In this document: one piece after another, positions 1-14,000 of the stretch
How positions within the stretch are numbered: position 1 is the stretch's first letter
Layout: each line of letters starts with the position of its first letter
From: Enoplosus armatus
Taxonomy: Eukaryota > Chordata > Actinopteri > Centrarchiformes > Enoplosidae
Assembly: GCF_043641665.1 (NCBI RefSeq)
Contig: NC_092192.1
Coordinates: forward strand, 17,572,658-17,636,657
Direction: 5' to 3'
Length of the DNA stretch: 64,000 nt
Translations under genes and position numbers: made by a program
Notes under the pieces: model-generated
Told to the model about the DNA's origin: nothing
Database searches by the model: none
Seen by the model: the letters and a program-made list of their open reading frames with translations, nothing else

Positions 1-3000
1 ATTAGTTACCTTTTCCAAAAAATAAAAGAAATTGTTAGAGAAATAGTTTTTATTCCTTTTCATAATTCTCTCATTCCACTTTCATTATATAAAGCACAAT
101 TGTGGATTTAGTGGGCACAGCTGTACCGGATCCTTGAACCCAGATGGATGGACCAATCTTCCATCCTTTCGTCCCTGGTTTACATTGCAGCCCAGATTGT
201 GAAGGATTAAAAGATTTGCCATGTGACCTTCTTTCCACTTTGAGGATTCAAGTCTAATGTTGCAAATATTCCTGAGTCTATGTTGGTTAATTTCATTGCC
301 GACATTCGTATTTAATTAAATAATAACTTGCCGCCGGTATGTTTACGATAAACTAATATAGCGTAATAGTAAGCTGGACACTATAATACATTTTCTACGA
401 TCATTGGATGCCAAGATGTAAACTGTTGTCTGAGGCCTTGAGATTCACCTCCAGCCTAATCACACCATCAGTGTTTTCCCCCTTGTGCAAATGTGCCTGT
501 TGATGGGCTGTCTAATGTGAGAGCTGTGGCCAGGCCTGGAAGAAGTCATCCACTCGCCTCATTTGGTCGCTTCATTGCACTCTGGGAAATATTTCATGAG
601 GTCTAAGTGACTAAAACACACAGTGAGCATTTTTTATCAGATCTTTACATTTTAATATGGTTGAGATATTTTAAAAGTTTGAAGCAGAGGAAAGAAACTT
701 GCTCTCTGCTCACTTGAAGTCTTACGTTGTGTGGGGTTCAGATTTCTGAAGGAAAACATTGTGATCACATGAGAATGATTATGACCTTATTAAACCTTTG
801 ATAGAGCATATCTGTTTTATCTGAAGTTATGGGGCAAATTGGGGCAATAACTACAACATAATAGCAGGTTTGTATTTTTATTGTATCGATTCGAATTATT
901 ATTATGACGGCTGCCACTTTGCAGACGAATTGAGGAAACACTGTAAATGACAGCACAACACACACTATGTTACGGTCTTAGTTACATTGTCATCAGCTTT
1001 GTATCTGTTTTAAAGGATAACTCCGGGAAATTACTATTTGGATGATATTTTCTTAGGTTTGGCCATCGTTTCTATTGGCAATGATAACATTGTTCTCACC
1101 AAAGTAATCACCGGGATGTATGAACTTGGGTACATTACTAAAACAAGTCTGATGGGGTGGGGAACTTGCCATTCAGATGATCAGACAGGTTCCAGCCAAT
1201 AGTTTACCTAAACACCTTGATTTGGAGGTAAAACCAAAAAAATTAATTATTGGCAATAATTCCTTATTACACAGGGAAGCTGTGTGCGAATCATCATCAT
1301 TATTTCATCCACTCTGAATCTTGGCACATAGGGAAATTAACCAGCTATTGACTTTGTCATGAAAACACATTCGTGTAAGGTCATACTGTAATTTGTAACA
1401 CAGCTAATATTTCCATTTATGGGAATGGAAATGTCTTATATAGATTTCAAAGTGCATGATTTAATCATTATTAAAAAATAAATAAATTTTTATTTCATGA
1501 TGATTACAGGAATGTCTTTTTTGAAGGTTGTCAGGATTCTGTCCGTGTGGAGACCTCAACCACACTAAATATAACAAAATATAACCGTTTTTCTTTACTT
1601 GCATTGTAATTGCAAATGTAATTGCCTGGATTATGTTTTTTTGTTTTTTTTTTCGAGTGAAGGAGGTGCAAGGTTTGTGTACTGCACACACAGCGTGGGA
1701 AGGAGGTCGGAGATGGTGGGCGTACAAAACCGATGACTTTGGTAGCGGAGACAGGGGTCTGCATCCTGACTCCTGTACGTGGTTAAGATTATGCAACAAA
1801 AACACTGAAAAAAATGTAGTTTCTGTTCAATCTTGATGAAGTAAACACGTCCTATCTCGTGCTTCAAGTCACTTTTGACTCTTTCAGTATTTAACAACAA
1901 TCTTTCCTGAACCTTAACCAAGTGCTGTGACTGTCTCAACAACATGCTTTAGTTGCTACCAGCGGATGTTGTATTGCAATCTAGACTCAAGGATAGATGT
2001 CTTGTTGGTATGCATGAGATTCGACATTAAGTAACTCCAAACCTGTGTTCTGTCAACTTTTCCTCCCATGAATTCCATCCTTAGGGGACAGGGGTTACTC
2101 GTCGAAGCCATGGCTTGATGACCCTATTCAACAACCTTATCACCTTGGGAGCTGCCCTTCAGTGAAAAAAACTGTAGCAATGGTTCAAGGCAAGAAAGTC
2201 TGCAAAATATAATTACGGCTTGCATTGTATTGCACAATATGGCACTGGCAAATAGACTCCCCTAATGTTATCTACTGTGGGACCCACATGCCAATTCACC
2301 CTGCAAATATGGGATGAATTCATGTGCATCAGCAGCTCATCGTGCGTTTCTAAATATGGTTGCTTTATATGAGATGAAAAAGTCAGTAAAGCTTTTTTTC
2401 ACCCGTACCAGAATCAAGAGGGGGACTCACGGGCCCTCCGAATTTAAGTGGCAATCAGACTGAAGTGAAGCATAGGCGTTAAAGCAAACCACTGATCACT
2501 GGCTGATCTCACTCTTGACTATACTAAAAGACTAGACCTATTATAGAGCCGCTGCCAGGGTCACGGACTGTGTCTGAATGTAAATGACAGGGACATAAAG
2601 TGAGGCTATAATCTGTTTATTGCTGAAGGAACAGCTCTGAGTGCTGTTCTCTATATGTTTTAACCGAAGACTGTATGCTAATTGGTTCATGAGGAGCTCA
2701 GATGTTGAAATAAACAGAACAATTATACTGAACCTATTGGAAAAGTTTAACAGACTAGACAAAGGAACAAAAGTTAGCTTCAGGAGGCAATCTGGGGAAA
2801 AACAACATGTTTTGCAAGCAAAGGTGAGTGGAGCCATGGGAGATCGCTGTAGCTGTGAGATGTGGAACCTCAGAGTGCTTTTTGGCTCTGTTCAGACTTA
2901 AGTCTGACTTTTGCAGTCAGCTGATTTATACTTGCTTGCTTCTCTTTTTGCCTCTTTCAATTAACTCTCAAGTTAAAGAGGTCATCATGGTCAAGAAATT

Positions 3001-3548
3001 CGTGCTTCTACCTACAGTTGCCATTATGTTTTTTACCTCTGCCATGCAGCATCACTTGAGCCTTTGTTTCTTCCCTGAGATCTCTTCCTTAGACCTTGGA
3101 AACCAAAATGACATACTAATGGTTCAGCATCATGAACCTGTTGGCAGCTTAATTATCTTAAGGCTACATCTGTGGTGAGGAGCATGTACCATCTCACACT
3201 CCCTCCACTTATTTCCAGAGTTTTGGCAGTGACCTTTTATGTGGCATTATCATTATTATTATAAGCATTATTTGCAAGTGAACTTCTTTCTGTCCAATGT
3301 TTCCCCCAACACCATCCATGTCACGCTCACTCTCTCTCTGTTCCATTACTTGTTCTTACATTTTAGGCTGAACATAACCAGTATTATGAATGACTCAGTT
3401 TGAACAAGGTTTGAAATTGCAGCAGCTGACTCCTCAGCCTGCTCTATTTTTAAAATACATTCTACTTGCTGTATTTAAATCCAAGTTGGTTATATGAGCA
3501 CCATCAAATTTTGCAATACCAATAAGATTTGGGCAACAAAGTTCCAGC
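1..3548. other. non-coding; nothing recognised
   Basis: AT-rich sequence. Open frames of 66-116 codons (for example near 1461-1945 and 2828-3178) overlap each other on both strands and resemble no family I know. I judge them to be chance. Confidence 0.6.
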
Positions 3549-3565
3549 TCTCTCTCTCTCTCTCG

Positions 3566-3610
<45 letters not shown>

Positions 3611-3705
3611 CATACATATATATATATATTACATATTACATTTTTATTACAGTTTGCTCTATAACACAGTTACATTTACATTTACAGACCCCCCCCCCCC
3701 CCCCC
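3549..3705. repeat. compound simple repeat: (CT)n, (TA)n, (TA)n, poly-C
   Basis: (CT)8 at 3549-3564, (TA)20 at 3567-3606, a second TA patch at about 3616-3629, and a 17-base C run at 3689-3705. The Tyr-Ile-rich open frame here is an artefact of the repeat. Confidence 0.93.
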
Positions 3706-6039
3706 AGAGATGTTTGACATACAAATACCCTGCTTGGACTAATGATATGTTTCTGATGTGGTTTTTCCACAATACAAAGTTTAATTACCAAGTTAAGACT
3801 CCTCCCTTATTGTAGAATCCAGATCCATGAATATGCAATTACTGTTCATTTCAAATGATTTGCTGGATGCAAGATGTCTTCTTCACTTCAAGTTCATTCT
3901 CAGTGTATGTGCACAGGAGGTTATAAGTTTCCACATTATGCTTGAGGAATCTGCATATCGGGCCATGATTCCAAATCCTGTACATGAATGTGTTAAACTC
4001 AGATTCAAGGTGAGCACAGAGAAACGTTTCCCCTTCAGCAGACAAACGTGAAAACAGCCTTCTAATGTGAAACTAGATGGGAGTTGTCTTATGCGGTACT
4101 CCTATAAAGGCACTATATATTTTTATATACTTTTTACTATTTATTACTATTACTATTTACAGTATTTATTCTATATTTTTTATATATCTTTATGTTGGAT
4201 ATTAATTACTATTTCAATTTTTTTGCTCATTTGAGCCCATCCTCACCTAATCCCCTTACCTCTTACCTTACTTTTACTCCCTATAGCCTTTGCTTAAGCT
4301 CCCTCATTAAGCAGATCATCTGATTATTAAAGAAATATTTGAAATACTAGTCATCATGATGTAACTGCAGAATATACCACACTTGGTACACTAGCGACTG
4401 TTTACAGCAGCAGGACAGTGAATGTGGGACTGACTCAAGATATACTACAGTGGCCATGTTCATCATAATGCAGGAACATGTCACCCAGTACAACGCCCGG
4501 GGTCACTGAAATGTTTTTAGACACAATGGAGGTCATTGGCACAGAATACTTGTTGGTAGGATCAATCAATCTTTTCACTTGAATTTGTTGAACAATATAC
4601 AATATCAACAGCCTTATTCTTTGAAAGTGTTGCTAAATTACATTCACCTAATGCAGTTTGGGTTGAGTGCACATATTTGTATTTGTAATAGAAATGTTTA
4701 ACACTGAAAAGATTAAATAGATATAGGGGATAGAAAAGCAAGGTCTTTGAAAACAGCTATACTTTAAATGGATTTTAAAATATGACAGAAAAACTCAAGC
4801 TGAGATGAATGAAGAAAACACCAAAAGACGTGGACATCAAGAATAAGGAGTGATGGTGACTAGAAAGTGACCATGCACATTGAAGAGATAGAAGGTGATT
4901 TTGGCACTGAGTAGTTCAAGTGCTTCCATAATTATTTCCCCTCATATTTTGGCTTGCTCCTTTGCTCCAATTTCTACAAGTAAATAATAAATGATAGATC
5001 ATGTCTTCTACATTTCTTAAATTTTAAATACAATAATATAATATATATAATGTTGTAGATGTAATTCAACCTTAACCCTGGCATTATGATATCCTAAACA
5101 TCACACTAACCTAAAATGATCAGAAACCAGATGAAATCAGAACATGTAGAAAGACTTTAATAGGACATCATCAAATTTAAGCAGCAGCAATGTGGGGCAT
5201 TCATTACTGCAGTGCACTGCTGGCATATGACTTTGATGTGTATATGATGTGCAAGTAGAAAGGGAAAGAAGAAGTGACACTGGAACGGTAACTACTCTGA
5301 TAACAGAGCTGAAACCCTGTGGAGAGAGCCATTGCTTTTCATACACTCTAATTACACGACTCTCGTGCATGGCCATCAATCATGAATCATAGAACAGATC
5401 ATGATGCTTTAATGGAGACACAGAGTCACTGACAAGTTGGTCTTGGTTGTTTCCTGATCCTGTTATTCTGCGCTCAGTGGTTTAAGGAATGGACTGAAAC
5501 GATTTTTACTTTTCACAAATGTGGTATGTAAAGTGAAGTGAAGCGCACAAAATTATGCCTTGATTGAGGACATAATTGAAGGAACGATGAGCGATGATGA
5601 TGGAAAAAGTCCTGCTGCTAATTACAAGGAAGGAAACTGGAGGGCATGTCAGTGTTTTAAAAGTGTAAAACAGTGAAGTGTGACTGGTTTGTAAATTTCT
5701 TTATGTATGACATACTGTACAATTACAATTCAATGCATGAAAAATATTCATTTATTGCTGTTTGCCTAATCACTGTATATGTTGGCATATTCATGTTAAA
5801 GGTTCATGTTAAAGAGTAGAGTTTTCCAGTGGTATTCTGGCTTTGAGTCTTATCCTGTTTTTAATCATATTCTGGACATGTCCCTGTATGCATGATCATC
5901 ATCATGAACAGTCTCAATGTTTCTGATTGCCTGCTGGCATTTCATTGTAATTGCACCTTCTATGTTTGTATGAGAGAAATAAATTGATTGATCGTAGGTG
6001 TGTCTTGATTTCTCAGCCACTTTGTTCTGTACCAACAAA
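3706..6039. other. non-coding; nothing recognised
   Basis: AT-rich, with TTTATATA-type runs near 4110-4220. No gene, RNA or clear repeat seen. Confidence 0.6.
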
Positions 6040-6240
6040 GAATGTTCAGAAACCAGTATAAGGTGTCAGCATGGCACAGGATCCTGGTTTCCATTGGAGT
6101 ACGCCAGGTAGCTGATGTTTACATGCACAAAATGTAACTGAGATACTCCAAAAATGTGATCATAACCAGGATGCTAGTGCGCACGTTAACTCATTCACTG
6201 TTGCCTCAAAGCGACGACATGCACCTCAGTTGAACTGGAA
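6040..6240. repeat. possible dispersed fish repeat fragment
   Basis: The stretch with GTGTCAGCATGGCACAGGAT, GAGATACTCCAAAA and ATGTGATCATAACCAGGAT resembles non-autonomous DNA-element sequence I have seen in fish genomes. No clear terminal repeats or target duplication could be found by eye, so the assignment is weak. Confidence 0.3.
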
Positions 6241-6513
6241 ACAGGTGTGAATATAAGTGTAAATATGTTTGTCTATATCTATGTCTTAACCCTGTGATGG
6301 ATTTGTTGAAATGTGCGGATCAATACTTGATGTCGATACCTTTGATGTCTCCTTTTGACAAAAAAATGTCGAATGCACATCTGATACATGAAAAAATGAC
6401 ATCACGCCAATTATTGTACAGGAGATAAGCTTTATCTTCTCCTTCCACTGGCTAACCCGGTTTCTCCTATAGTGAAACACACTGTGAGACACAGCAAAAG
6501 ACGGAGTGAGCCA

Positions 6514-6517
<4 letters not shown>

Positions 6518-6559
<42 letters not shown>
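6518..6559. repeat. (AT)n microsatellite beside the Tc1 end
   Basis: About 21 AT units, followed by further TATATG/TATACATA sequence up to the transposon terminus at 6611. Such TA-dense DNA is a natural target for Tc1-type insertion. Confidence 0.95.
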
Positions 6560-6562
<3 letters not shown>

Positions 6563-6610
6563 ACATACTATGCATGTATATATGTATATGTATAAATATA
6601 TATACATATA

Positions 6611-6670
6611 CACTACCGGTCAAAACACCCCAATTTTTCCAGTTTTTTATTGAAAATCATGCAGTTTAAT
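6611..6670 (+). repeat. Tc1-like terminal inverted repeat (retained end)
   Basis: Begins CACTACCGGTC beside the TA target dinucleotide. This is the transposase-distal end. The partner repeat expected beyond 8028 is absent. Confidence 0.75.
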
Positions 6671-6772
6671 GTCTCATTGTACTCTGAAATGAAAGCATAG
6701 AACAAATACTTTTAACTTTTAACTGAAGTTAAAAAAGAAATCATGGAATCAATTTATAAACCAAAATGTATT

Positions 6773-7682
6773 CTAAACTTTTGACTCATCAAAGTAGCCA
6801 CCTTTGGCAGATATAACAGCTGAACACACTCGTGGCATTCTTTCTACAATGGAAGTTTTTCTCAACTCTGTTGCAGAAGTTCCCATAAATGTGTGGCACT
6901 TGTAGGTTGCTTTGCTTTCACTCTTCTGTCCAGTTCATCCCAAACCAGCTCGATGGGGTTTAAGTCTGGAGACTGTGCTGGCCACTCCATGTTTTCAAGC
7001 TTACCATCTTGTTCTTTTTTCCTATGGTAGTTCTGGCATAGCTTGGACTTATGTTTTGGGTCATTATCTTGCTTTAGGATGAACCCCTGACCAACTAGGC
7101 GCATACCAGAGGGTACTGCATGGCGCTGCAGAATGCTGTGGTAGCCGTTTTGGTTCAGGGTGTCTCTCACTCTGTACAAGTCACCGACCCTGGATCCATC
7201 AAAACAGCCCCAGACCATCACGCTTCCTCCTCCATGTTTGACAGTTGATGTCACACACTGAGGAACCATCCTTTCGCCTACTCGATGGCGTACAAAAATC
7301 CTGCGTGATGAACCAAAGATTTCAATCATTCCATAATACCTTCCTCCAGTCTTCAGTCGTCCATTGGCGGTGTTTCATGGCCCAGGCAAGCCTCTTTTTC
7401 TTATTCTGACGTCTTAGCAATGGCTTTCTTGCTGCAACTCGACCTGTCAAACCTGCAACTCGAAGTCCTCTCTTCGCAGTTGAAACTGAGACTTGATTAC
7501 TACGACCACTATTAAGCTGTGCTTGAAGCTGTTGTCCTGTGAGCCGCCGATCACGCAAGCAGTTGACTCTCAGAAACTGACACCTTGACTTTCTTCGCAA
7601 TTTCTCTGTAGGAAAGACCTACATTTTTAAGTGTTATGATGGTCTGTCTCTCTTCCATTGTTAATTGCCTTTTCCTCGCCAT
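6773..7682 (-). pseudogene. Tc1-like transposase pseudogene
   Basis: DDE-type cut-and-paste transposase, broken. It starts at ATG 7682 with MARKRQLTMEERQ and the first helix-turn-helix (GLSYREIAKKVKV). An internal deletion then removes the second half of the DNA-binding region and shifts the frame near 7590. The next piece (7322-7600) has RDRRLTGQQLQAQL and KKRLAWAMKHRQW, reaching VLWND-stop where the first catalytic Asp region (usually WTDES) is damaged. The third piece (6862-7329) keeps GGGSVMVWGCF, the second catalytic Asp in DNDPKHKSK, and the catalytic Glu in SPDLNPIELVWDELD, then meets a premature stop (QQS-stop). The natural end (GGYFDESKV-stop) is still visible at 6773. At least two frame changes and one nonsense change make it inactive. 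Confidence 0.93.
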
Positions 7683-8028
7683 TTTTATAGCAACACACTG
7701 CAGTACAATACTGTACAAATAATGCTCACGAGAGTATGGTACCACGGTGTGTTCCAACACTACTTTTATGCAGACAGAGGGGGTTGTAAGTAATCAAGAA
7801 AAGTTGGGACACCCGTAGGAATTGGTAGCACCAATTTTCAAGGCTTGATCAACCTCCATTGCTGCAGAACAGCTTTAAGTTGTTAACCCATTTCTTGTTC
7901 CCTGTAAAAGGCCTTTACACAAAAAGGCTGTAATAATTCTGAAATGTACATTATTTTTCAGTTTTGGGTAACCTTACCTTTTTTTTAACCTCTGGCAGTT
8001 CACCACTTACCTTTGTACCATTTCAAGT

Positions 8029-11000
8029 ACATGTATATATGATTTATCTCTCCTGAAAGATCTGGTCTTTGAGATAGGATACAACTAATCACTCATAATA
8101 GAGGAAATACATGTGGACTGATGGATATAAAAAGGCACTCACTGCATTAATTAAAGTACTTAAGGATCTATGTAAACTGCCCATTCATTTTTTTTCTTAA
8201 GAGAGACATTTACATTCAATCAGAAACCTAGGTAGATATAAAAACCAAATGTAATGGTTAAATTTGGGTTTCTGATGTCATCTGTTGATGTTAAGTTTTT
8301 ATGTGATAAAAGCTTACTGTTAGTAACTATTTACCACTTACCTATACTTTTCTTGTTCACAATGGCGGTCCAAAACCAACTTAAGTGAGTTGTCAAAGTT
8401 TCCTCAACATGTAAATAAAAAGCCTTTTAGATGTCTTATCTCCAAACCTTATTGTGAAAGGTCACGCATTCCCTATCTGGGCTGCATAGAACTGCTTTTG
8501 GACTATCCTTATCTTCAGCTAAAAGAACATCCTTATATCATGGCAGTTCTGTTTTTGTGTTAGATTCACTGCCTGCAGGTAATCCTTGCCTTAGCTGCAG
8601 CCTGTACGGTCTGTTGTTTGACTGAGTGATGTACTTTCATGAATCATGTGGTCAGATTTCCAAACTGACGCTCTACATTTTGTCATCTTGACATCTCCAT
8701 CCAAGCATACTAATGCCACGCTGTAGAAAGTTTGCCTCAGAGTGAAAATTGGAATTCACAAAAAAAACATTTTGAGCTCGAGCGTTGGTTGTTAGTTTTA
8801 AATGCATGGAAACAACAGTGCTCCAAAAAATGTTTACATGTTTAGAATTGTCCAATTTCCTTAATTTGCTAATTGACTTATGTTCATTTTATTTGGATGT
8901 GGAACAGATGTCTGCCTTTTTCCACGATTCATTTTTTGTCTGTGTTGTCACTCGAGGGCTTTTACATTTTGAGGTCCTTCCTGTGTTGCTTGGCTGCCTC
9001 TGTTGGAAGAGCTAACAGGGCAGCCAATAAATTAGCTCATACATTATGTCGTGTCTAGCACCCTTTTTTTGGCTGTTAAAGTGATCACTGGTGATCAGAT
9101 CACTGGCATACATTCAGAAATATTGTTTGTCTGGTTCTCTAATCAATCACAATTTAAGTTGAATCAGTTGGGCCACATAGGAGTGAATGGCAAAATATTC
9201 AAAGAAACGTAGAGAAGTTGGTGCTGTTTCTTACATGCAGGGTTTGACGCACATGCACACAGCTCCCTGTGGCGAAGGATTCACTACAGCTAAATATACT
9301 TGTTACTCCTCTTTGGAGTGCTTCAGTCCTGTAAAGTTCACACACAGTTCGCTTCTTAAGGAGACGAGGGACTCCTTCGACAGGGAGTCACTCGACACCA
9401 CTTTAAAATCAGGCTTTGACTGTGGATGCGATAAGCCTGCATAGTATGAATCATGAAGTCATGCAAGGGATGAGAGCATAACGTAAATGATATAGCCAGA
9501 GCTAGATGCAACTGCATTTTGTGCTTAATTTAAGAAATAATAATGGTTTGATTTGAAGAGTGTATTTGACAAAATAATGTGTACCTCACTGTGGCTTAAA
9601 ATCTGAGCAAGACCAAAACTGCAGTTTTCATCAGCATGAGAACACTTCAGGACTAAAATCAGGACTATTTTCTCTTTTGGTAAAGCTGAGATAACTGCAT
9701 TCATCTTGTTGCCTTGATTACTGCAATGCTTTTGTGAAACAGTGGAGCTGTTCTTTATGCAGCCACACAACTGATCAAAACAAAGCATATTTCGCGTTTC
9801 ACCTCAAATTGTCGTTGCTTTTGTTAATAGTTAATAATAGTGAGGGTAAAAACACCAAGTCAAGTGTTGACCAATTATCAGTAAAATACAAAAAGCAACC
9901 AGGGATGACCTGCATTGACAGATCTTAAAAACATGTTCTACTGTTTCAGCAAAGAGCATGTCTCCAAAAGAGTTGTCATTTGTGTGACAACTGCATACTG
10001 TATTATTTAGTCACATGAAGAGCAAAACACCACAGTGAAAAAGGACACACTCGCAGCCATGTCAGGAGGCATAAATCAATCAGAAAGTATGCCTGTATTT
10101 CTGGGATGATGCCTAACCTCGTTCAACACCAGCATGTTTCTCCTGGTGTGTCATTCCTGCTACCAAACACTTGTTTCCTGAGCTTGTTTTCCTTACAGTG
10201 TGCGAGGAGGAGTGTGTGCAGAGACAGTATATATTAGCAGTTTTGAATGGGGAAATCCGTTATGCACCGCTGACAGTGTAAGACATGCAGTCAGCAAAAT
10301 GGGCAAATCTTTTTGTGAATGTCATAAACTCTCCCAGACATACTTTCAGGGTCACACAGCCACAGAAATACTGTGTATGTATTTTTGGGACAACTCTTGT
10401 GAGTGGTTGGAAATCAGTGCCACTATAGGATTTGATGGATGTGCGACTTTTATTTGTCATACAATCTGAATGTTGTTGTTTTTTAAACCACGCTTGTCCA
10501 GAAAATAATCCTACCCTTTCAGATAGCAGTGAGTGATGCATCTGTAAAAGTATCACTTAGAGGAAACAAGATGTTTGTCAGTGACGGCGCTGTTTGTCTG
10601 GGAGAGGAGTGCAGTTACATGCACATCACTAGGGACAATGCTGTCCGAAATGTGGTTTTAAAACTTTGAGAAACTTGATCTGCCACTAATTTATAACATT
10701 TCAAACAAAAAAAAACATCCACTCTGGATGAAATTTTCTGATCAAATGATAAATAAAATTGGTGATTGGAGTTGGTGTGCAGGAGTGAGTCTTTCTCACA
10801 ACTTCAGTCATCAGCGTTGTGTGCATTTTCTCCCCATTCCTTAATCTGCTTTAATATGAAAAGCAAATACGATGCGTCACTCCCTCTGCTGCCTGTCTTA
10901 AAGACCTTTTGTGTTTACTGAGGAAACCACACTCGAGTTCACCAGGAGTGGAGAGAGGAGGGTGGGTATAAGCTGTTTGACAGAACCATGTAATATTTCA

Positions 11001-14000
11001 CAATTTACCTGTCAGCTGTCAGAGCTTTCGTAGACATCAGGGGCTGCCTGTATACATGCATGCACCACTTTTCACACGGACGCTGGCTGACATTTTATTT
11101 GCAGGCTTAATCTCTCTACAAACATTTTTTTCTTTTGTTATTCTGACTCATGTATAGGTTTCCATATTGTCACTTAAACTGTACAGTTAGTTTGAAAATA
11201 ATGCATTTGAAATCGATCAATAGGCTATTATGGCTCGAATTACAGTGTGTAATAGTTGTGAATTATGCCACAAAAGCTGCTTTATGGCAGTGTTACAGGA
11301 CACGTCAGACATAGGTCCAGACCCAGACCTTTATGCTGACCCTGTGTGCTGACTTCTCTTTGTGGCAAATTGTGTGAATATGCAATAGGCTTTTGCATGT
11401 GCGCAATATTTTACAGTGAGTGATATGTAGAACCTGCAGCAAACTAACGCAGCGCCGGCATATTCTGCTTTTGTGTGCACAAACACAGTTGTTTAGCCTT
11501 GAAACAACAGTATTATGCTTCTTTTCCCTGAAGTCTATTGAGGCTCGTAAGAAAACGGTATCATATGCAGTTGAAATAAAGTAAAGCAAAGAAACAAGCT
11601 GTTACTCATGTTAACTGCATGTGTTTCCATGACACTGAAAATGTAGTCGTAGCTACTTAGTTAACATTTCCCAATCAGTACGGTTGTGTAGGGACAATTT
11701 GTCTTTTGTACAATATGTATTTAGATATTATGATCCAATATGAAAACAATGCAGATCAATGTGTAACTATTTGATACATTCTGAGTGATGAGATTTACGT
11801 CAGCTGTGATTCAATTTTGAGTCACCTCAGGTTTTACATGACTTGATATTTTACATTCCTGACTTTAAAAACATAATTATTTGCTTACTTTGTATTTCAG
11901 GTACAAAGTACTGAATGCTCATTAATTATATCTACTACCCATCAATAATAGAAAACAATGGGAAGTGATAAACAGGACAACTTTCTGTGCAGCCCCCAAA
12001 GAGCATGCATTTGTTTACCTCAGCTCCAGGGTTGGTATGTCATCCAACTGCATTCTGCATTTCCATCCAACACTATATGAGTCTAAATCTTTGTAAATAA
12101 AATTCCTTATTGCCTCAGCTACTGCAGTCAACGGGGAGGATTTACAGGCCAGTGTGGGCTCCCTTTGTTGCTAGCTGGCCTCAGGTTGACTGCTCATGCA
12201 GGTAACAGTAATGTCAGCGTTCAGTTATACTGTCCCATTACACCCCCTACAGTAACATGTATTCAAATATATCCAGTACTAATACAAGTTATACATGAGC
12301 ACAGTTTGTAGCTGTAATTTGAAATGCTACTTCTTGTCAATTATTCAGCCCCTTAGAATAGCTTTGGGCTTCACTCAGGAATGCTGTTGATTGGAATTAT
12401 TCACATAGAAAAAAAAATAGAGAGCAAAAATAGAGGCACAAAAATAGTGCCGAAAGTCACTCAAAGAGACGTATTAAAGCACAATGTTTCAAAAATTTGT
12501 TTTAGAACATCCACAAATTGAACACTTTGAAACACCTGTCAGCGATTCAGAACTTCTGCCTCGGGGAATCAAACTCTCAGTCTGGAGCTGGATTTCTGAC
12601 ATTAGAGGCACAGTGTTCAACATTGTACGCTGGCAGCAGAGGCAGACTAGTGAAGGCAAGGAATAGTGTGAGCAACAAACAGCGTGATTTAAAAAAAAAA
12701 AAACAGCTTGTTGACACATGTAGAGCCTCAACCATGTTTATCAGTTGAAAAAAGTGACACAATAAATTAGCATTTTTTGCCAAATGTCATGTTTATAACC
12801 AGAGTATAAAAGCTGATGCGCTAACCCACCATAAACTGTAAACCGATCTCCACAAGCGAAGCATATACTGTTAAGAAGATTATTCTCAGGTGTTGCGAAT
12901 GAGTTATTAACTGTTTCGAGTGATGCCTTTCTATATGATTGAGTTTCTCCAGGCCTGTGCATTCTGTGGGGAGCAGAGCATCATGGGGCTGCTTTGACAA
13001 GCTCATCCATCAACACAGCATGTTGAAGTCCCCATCAAATGCCTGCACCGCTCCATAAAGTGGAGGAGGAGAGGTGTCACTCCCTAAACAGGATATATAG
13101 TCTCTCACTGAGACACAAATTAGACAGTAAACACATTACAGTGGAAGTAGCCTCTTCCACGGCAACATGTTTGTACTGCCGCTGTGCCAAAATCAACACT
13201 GCAGGGCTATTAGAGGAGGCTGCTTGCCTGCCAACAAGATATACACATTTGCATTAGATTACCCCAGCATCTCACTCACATCAGGCTTGAGCATTAACAT
13301 AGTGACAGCTTTATCTTTTAAAACGAGTCCAATATAAATTAGTGACTCAATTCATCAAATTTTATACTCAAAGTCAGTATACACACTCTGATTTCTGGGC
13401 TATTTTTAATTGTATTATCATTACCTTAATGTCCAAATTGAATTTGTGTTCTTCTTTTAGTATTTTCAGTTAGTTTGGTGGCATAATTATCATCCCCTTC
13501 ACCCTTGACTGACCATTATTCAAAGCATGTTATACTGGAGGCACAGGTGGAAGCCAGCCCATACCAAATTTTGATTTGGCATGCATCTGTGTTGTCAGCT
13601 CATTCTGGCTTGTCCAGTTGGAATACTTGTCCCACACATAGTACATAGCTGCACAGTGCACACAAAACAGACAGAGCTGTCACACCGTCCAAAACTCTTT
13701 ATTAATTTTCCCTCCCCATGTCTTTTCGCTTCCCAGTTTGTTATGGCAAATTCCCAGCAGTGCTTGTCAGTGCTCACTCCACTGTTGGCCTGGAGAGGGT
13801 GTACACAGCCACAACCCTCTGATACACATGGTGTCGCCAGCCATTCTTTACCCCTACCAGTGAGCAGCCATAACATGCGCAAAAGTCAATATGATCCCCC
13901 AGATTGCACTCGCTCATGACCAACAGGAAGGAGTCGTTGAAACAACAAAGACATGATCCCTCATTACTTTCCCACCGGTGGACATGGCTGTGTTTGTTGG

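Larger units (their letters stand above)
6611..8028 (-). mobile_element. decayed Tc1/mariner-type transposon, one end lost
   Basis: A Tc1-like element of a family common in fish, transposase on the minus strand. The left end is a terminal repeat beginning CACTACCGGTC at 6611, directly after a TA dinucleotide, the Tc1 target site. It is followed by the family's terminal sequence (AATTTTTCCAGTTTTTTATTG on the plus strand) and the transposase remnant. The right side keeps the 5' leader (TCTGGCAGTTCACCACTTACC, then TTTGTACCATTTCAAG) but stops there: no copy of the CACTACCGG terminus follows, so the transposase-proximal inverted repeat appears deleted. The element cannot move by itself. Family assignment is from memory of the transposase and terminus. 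Confidence 0.92.
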
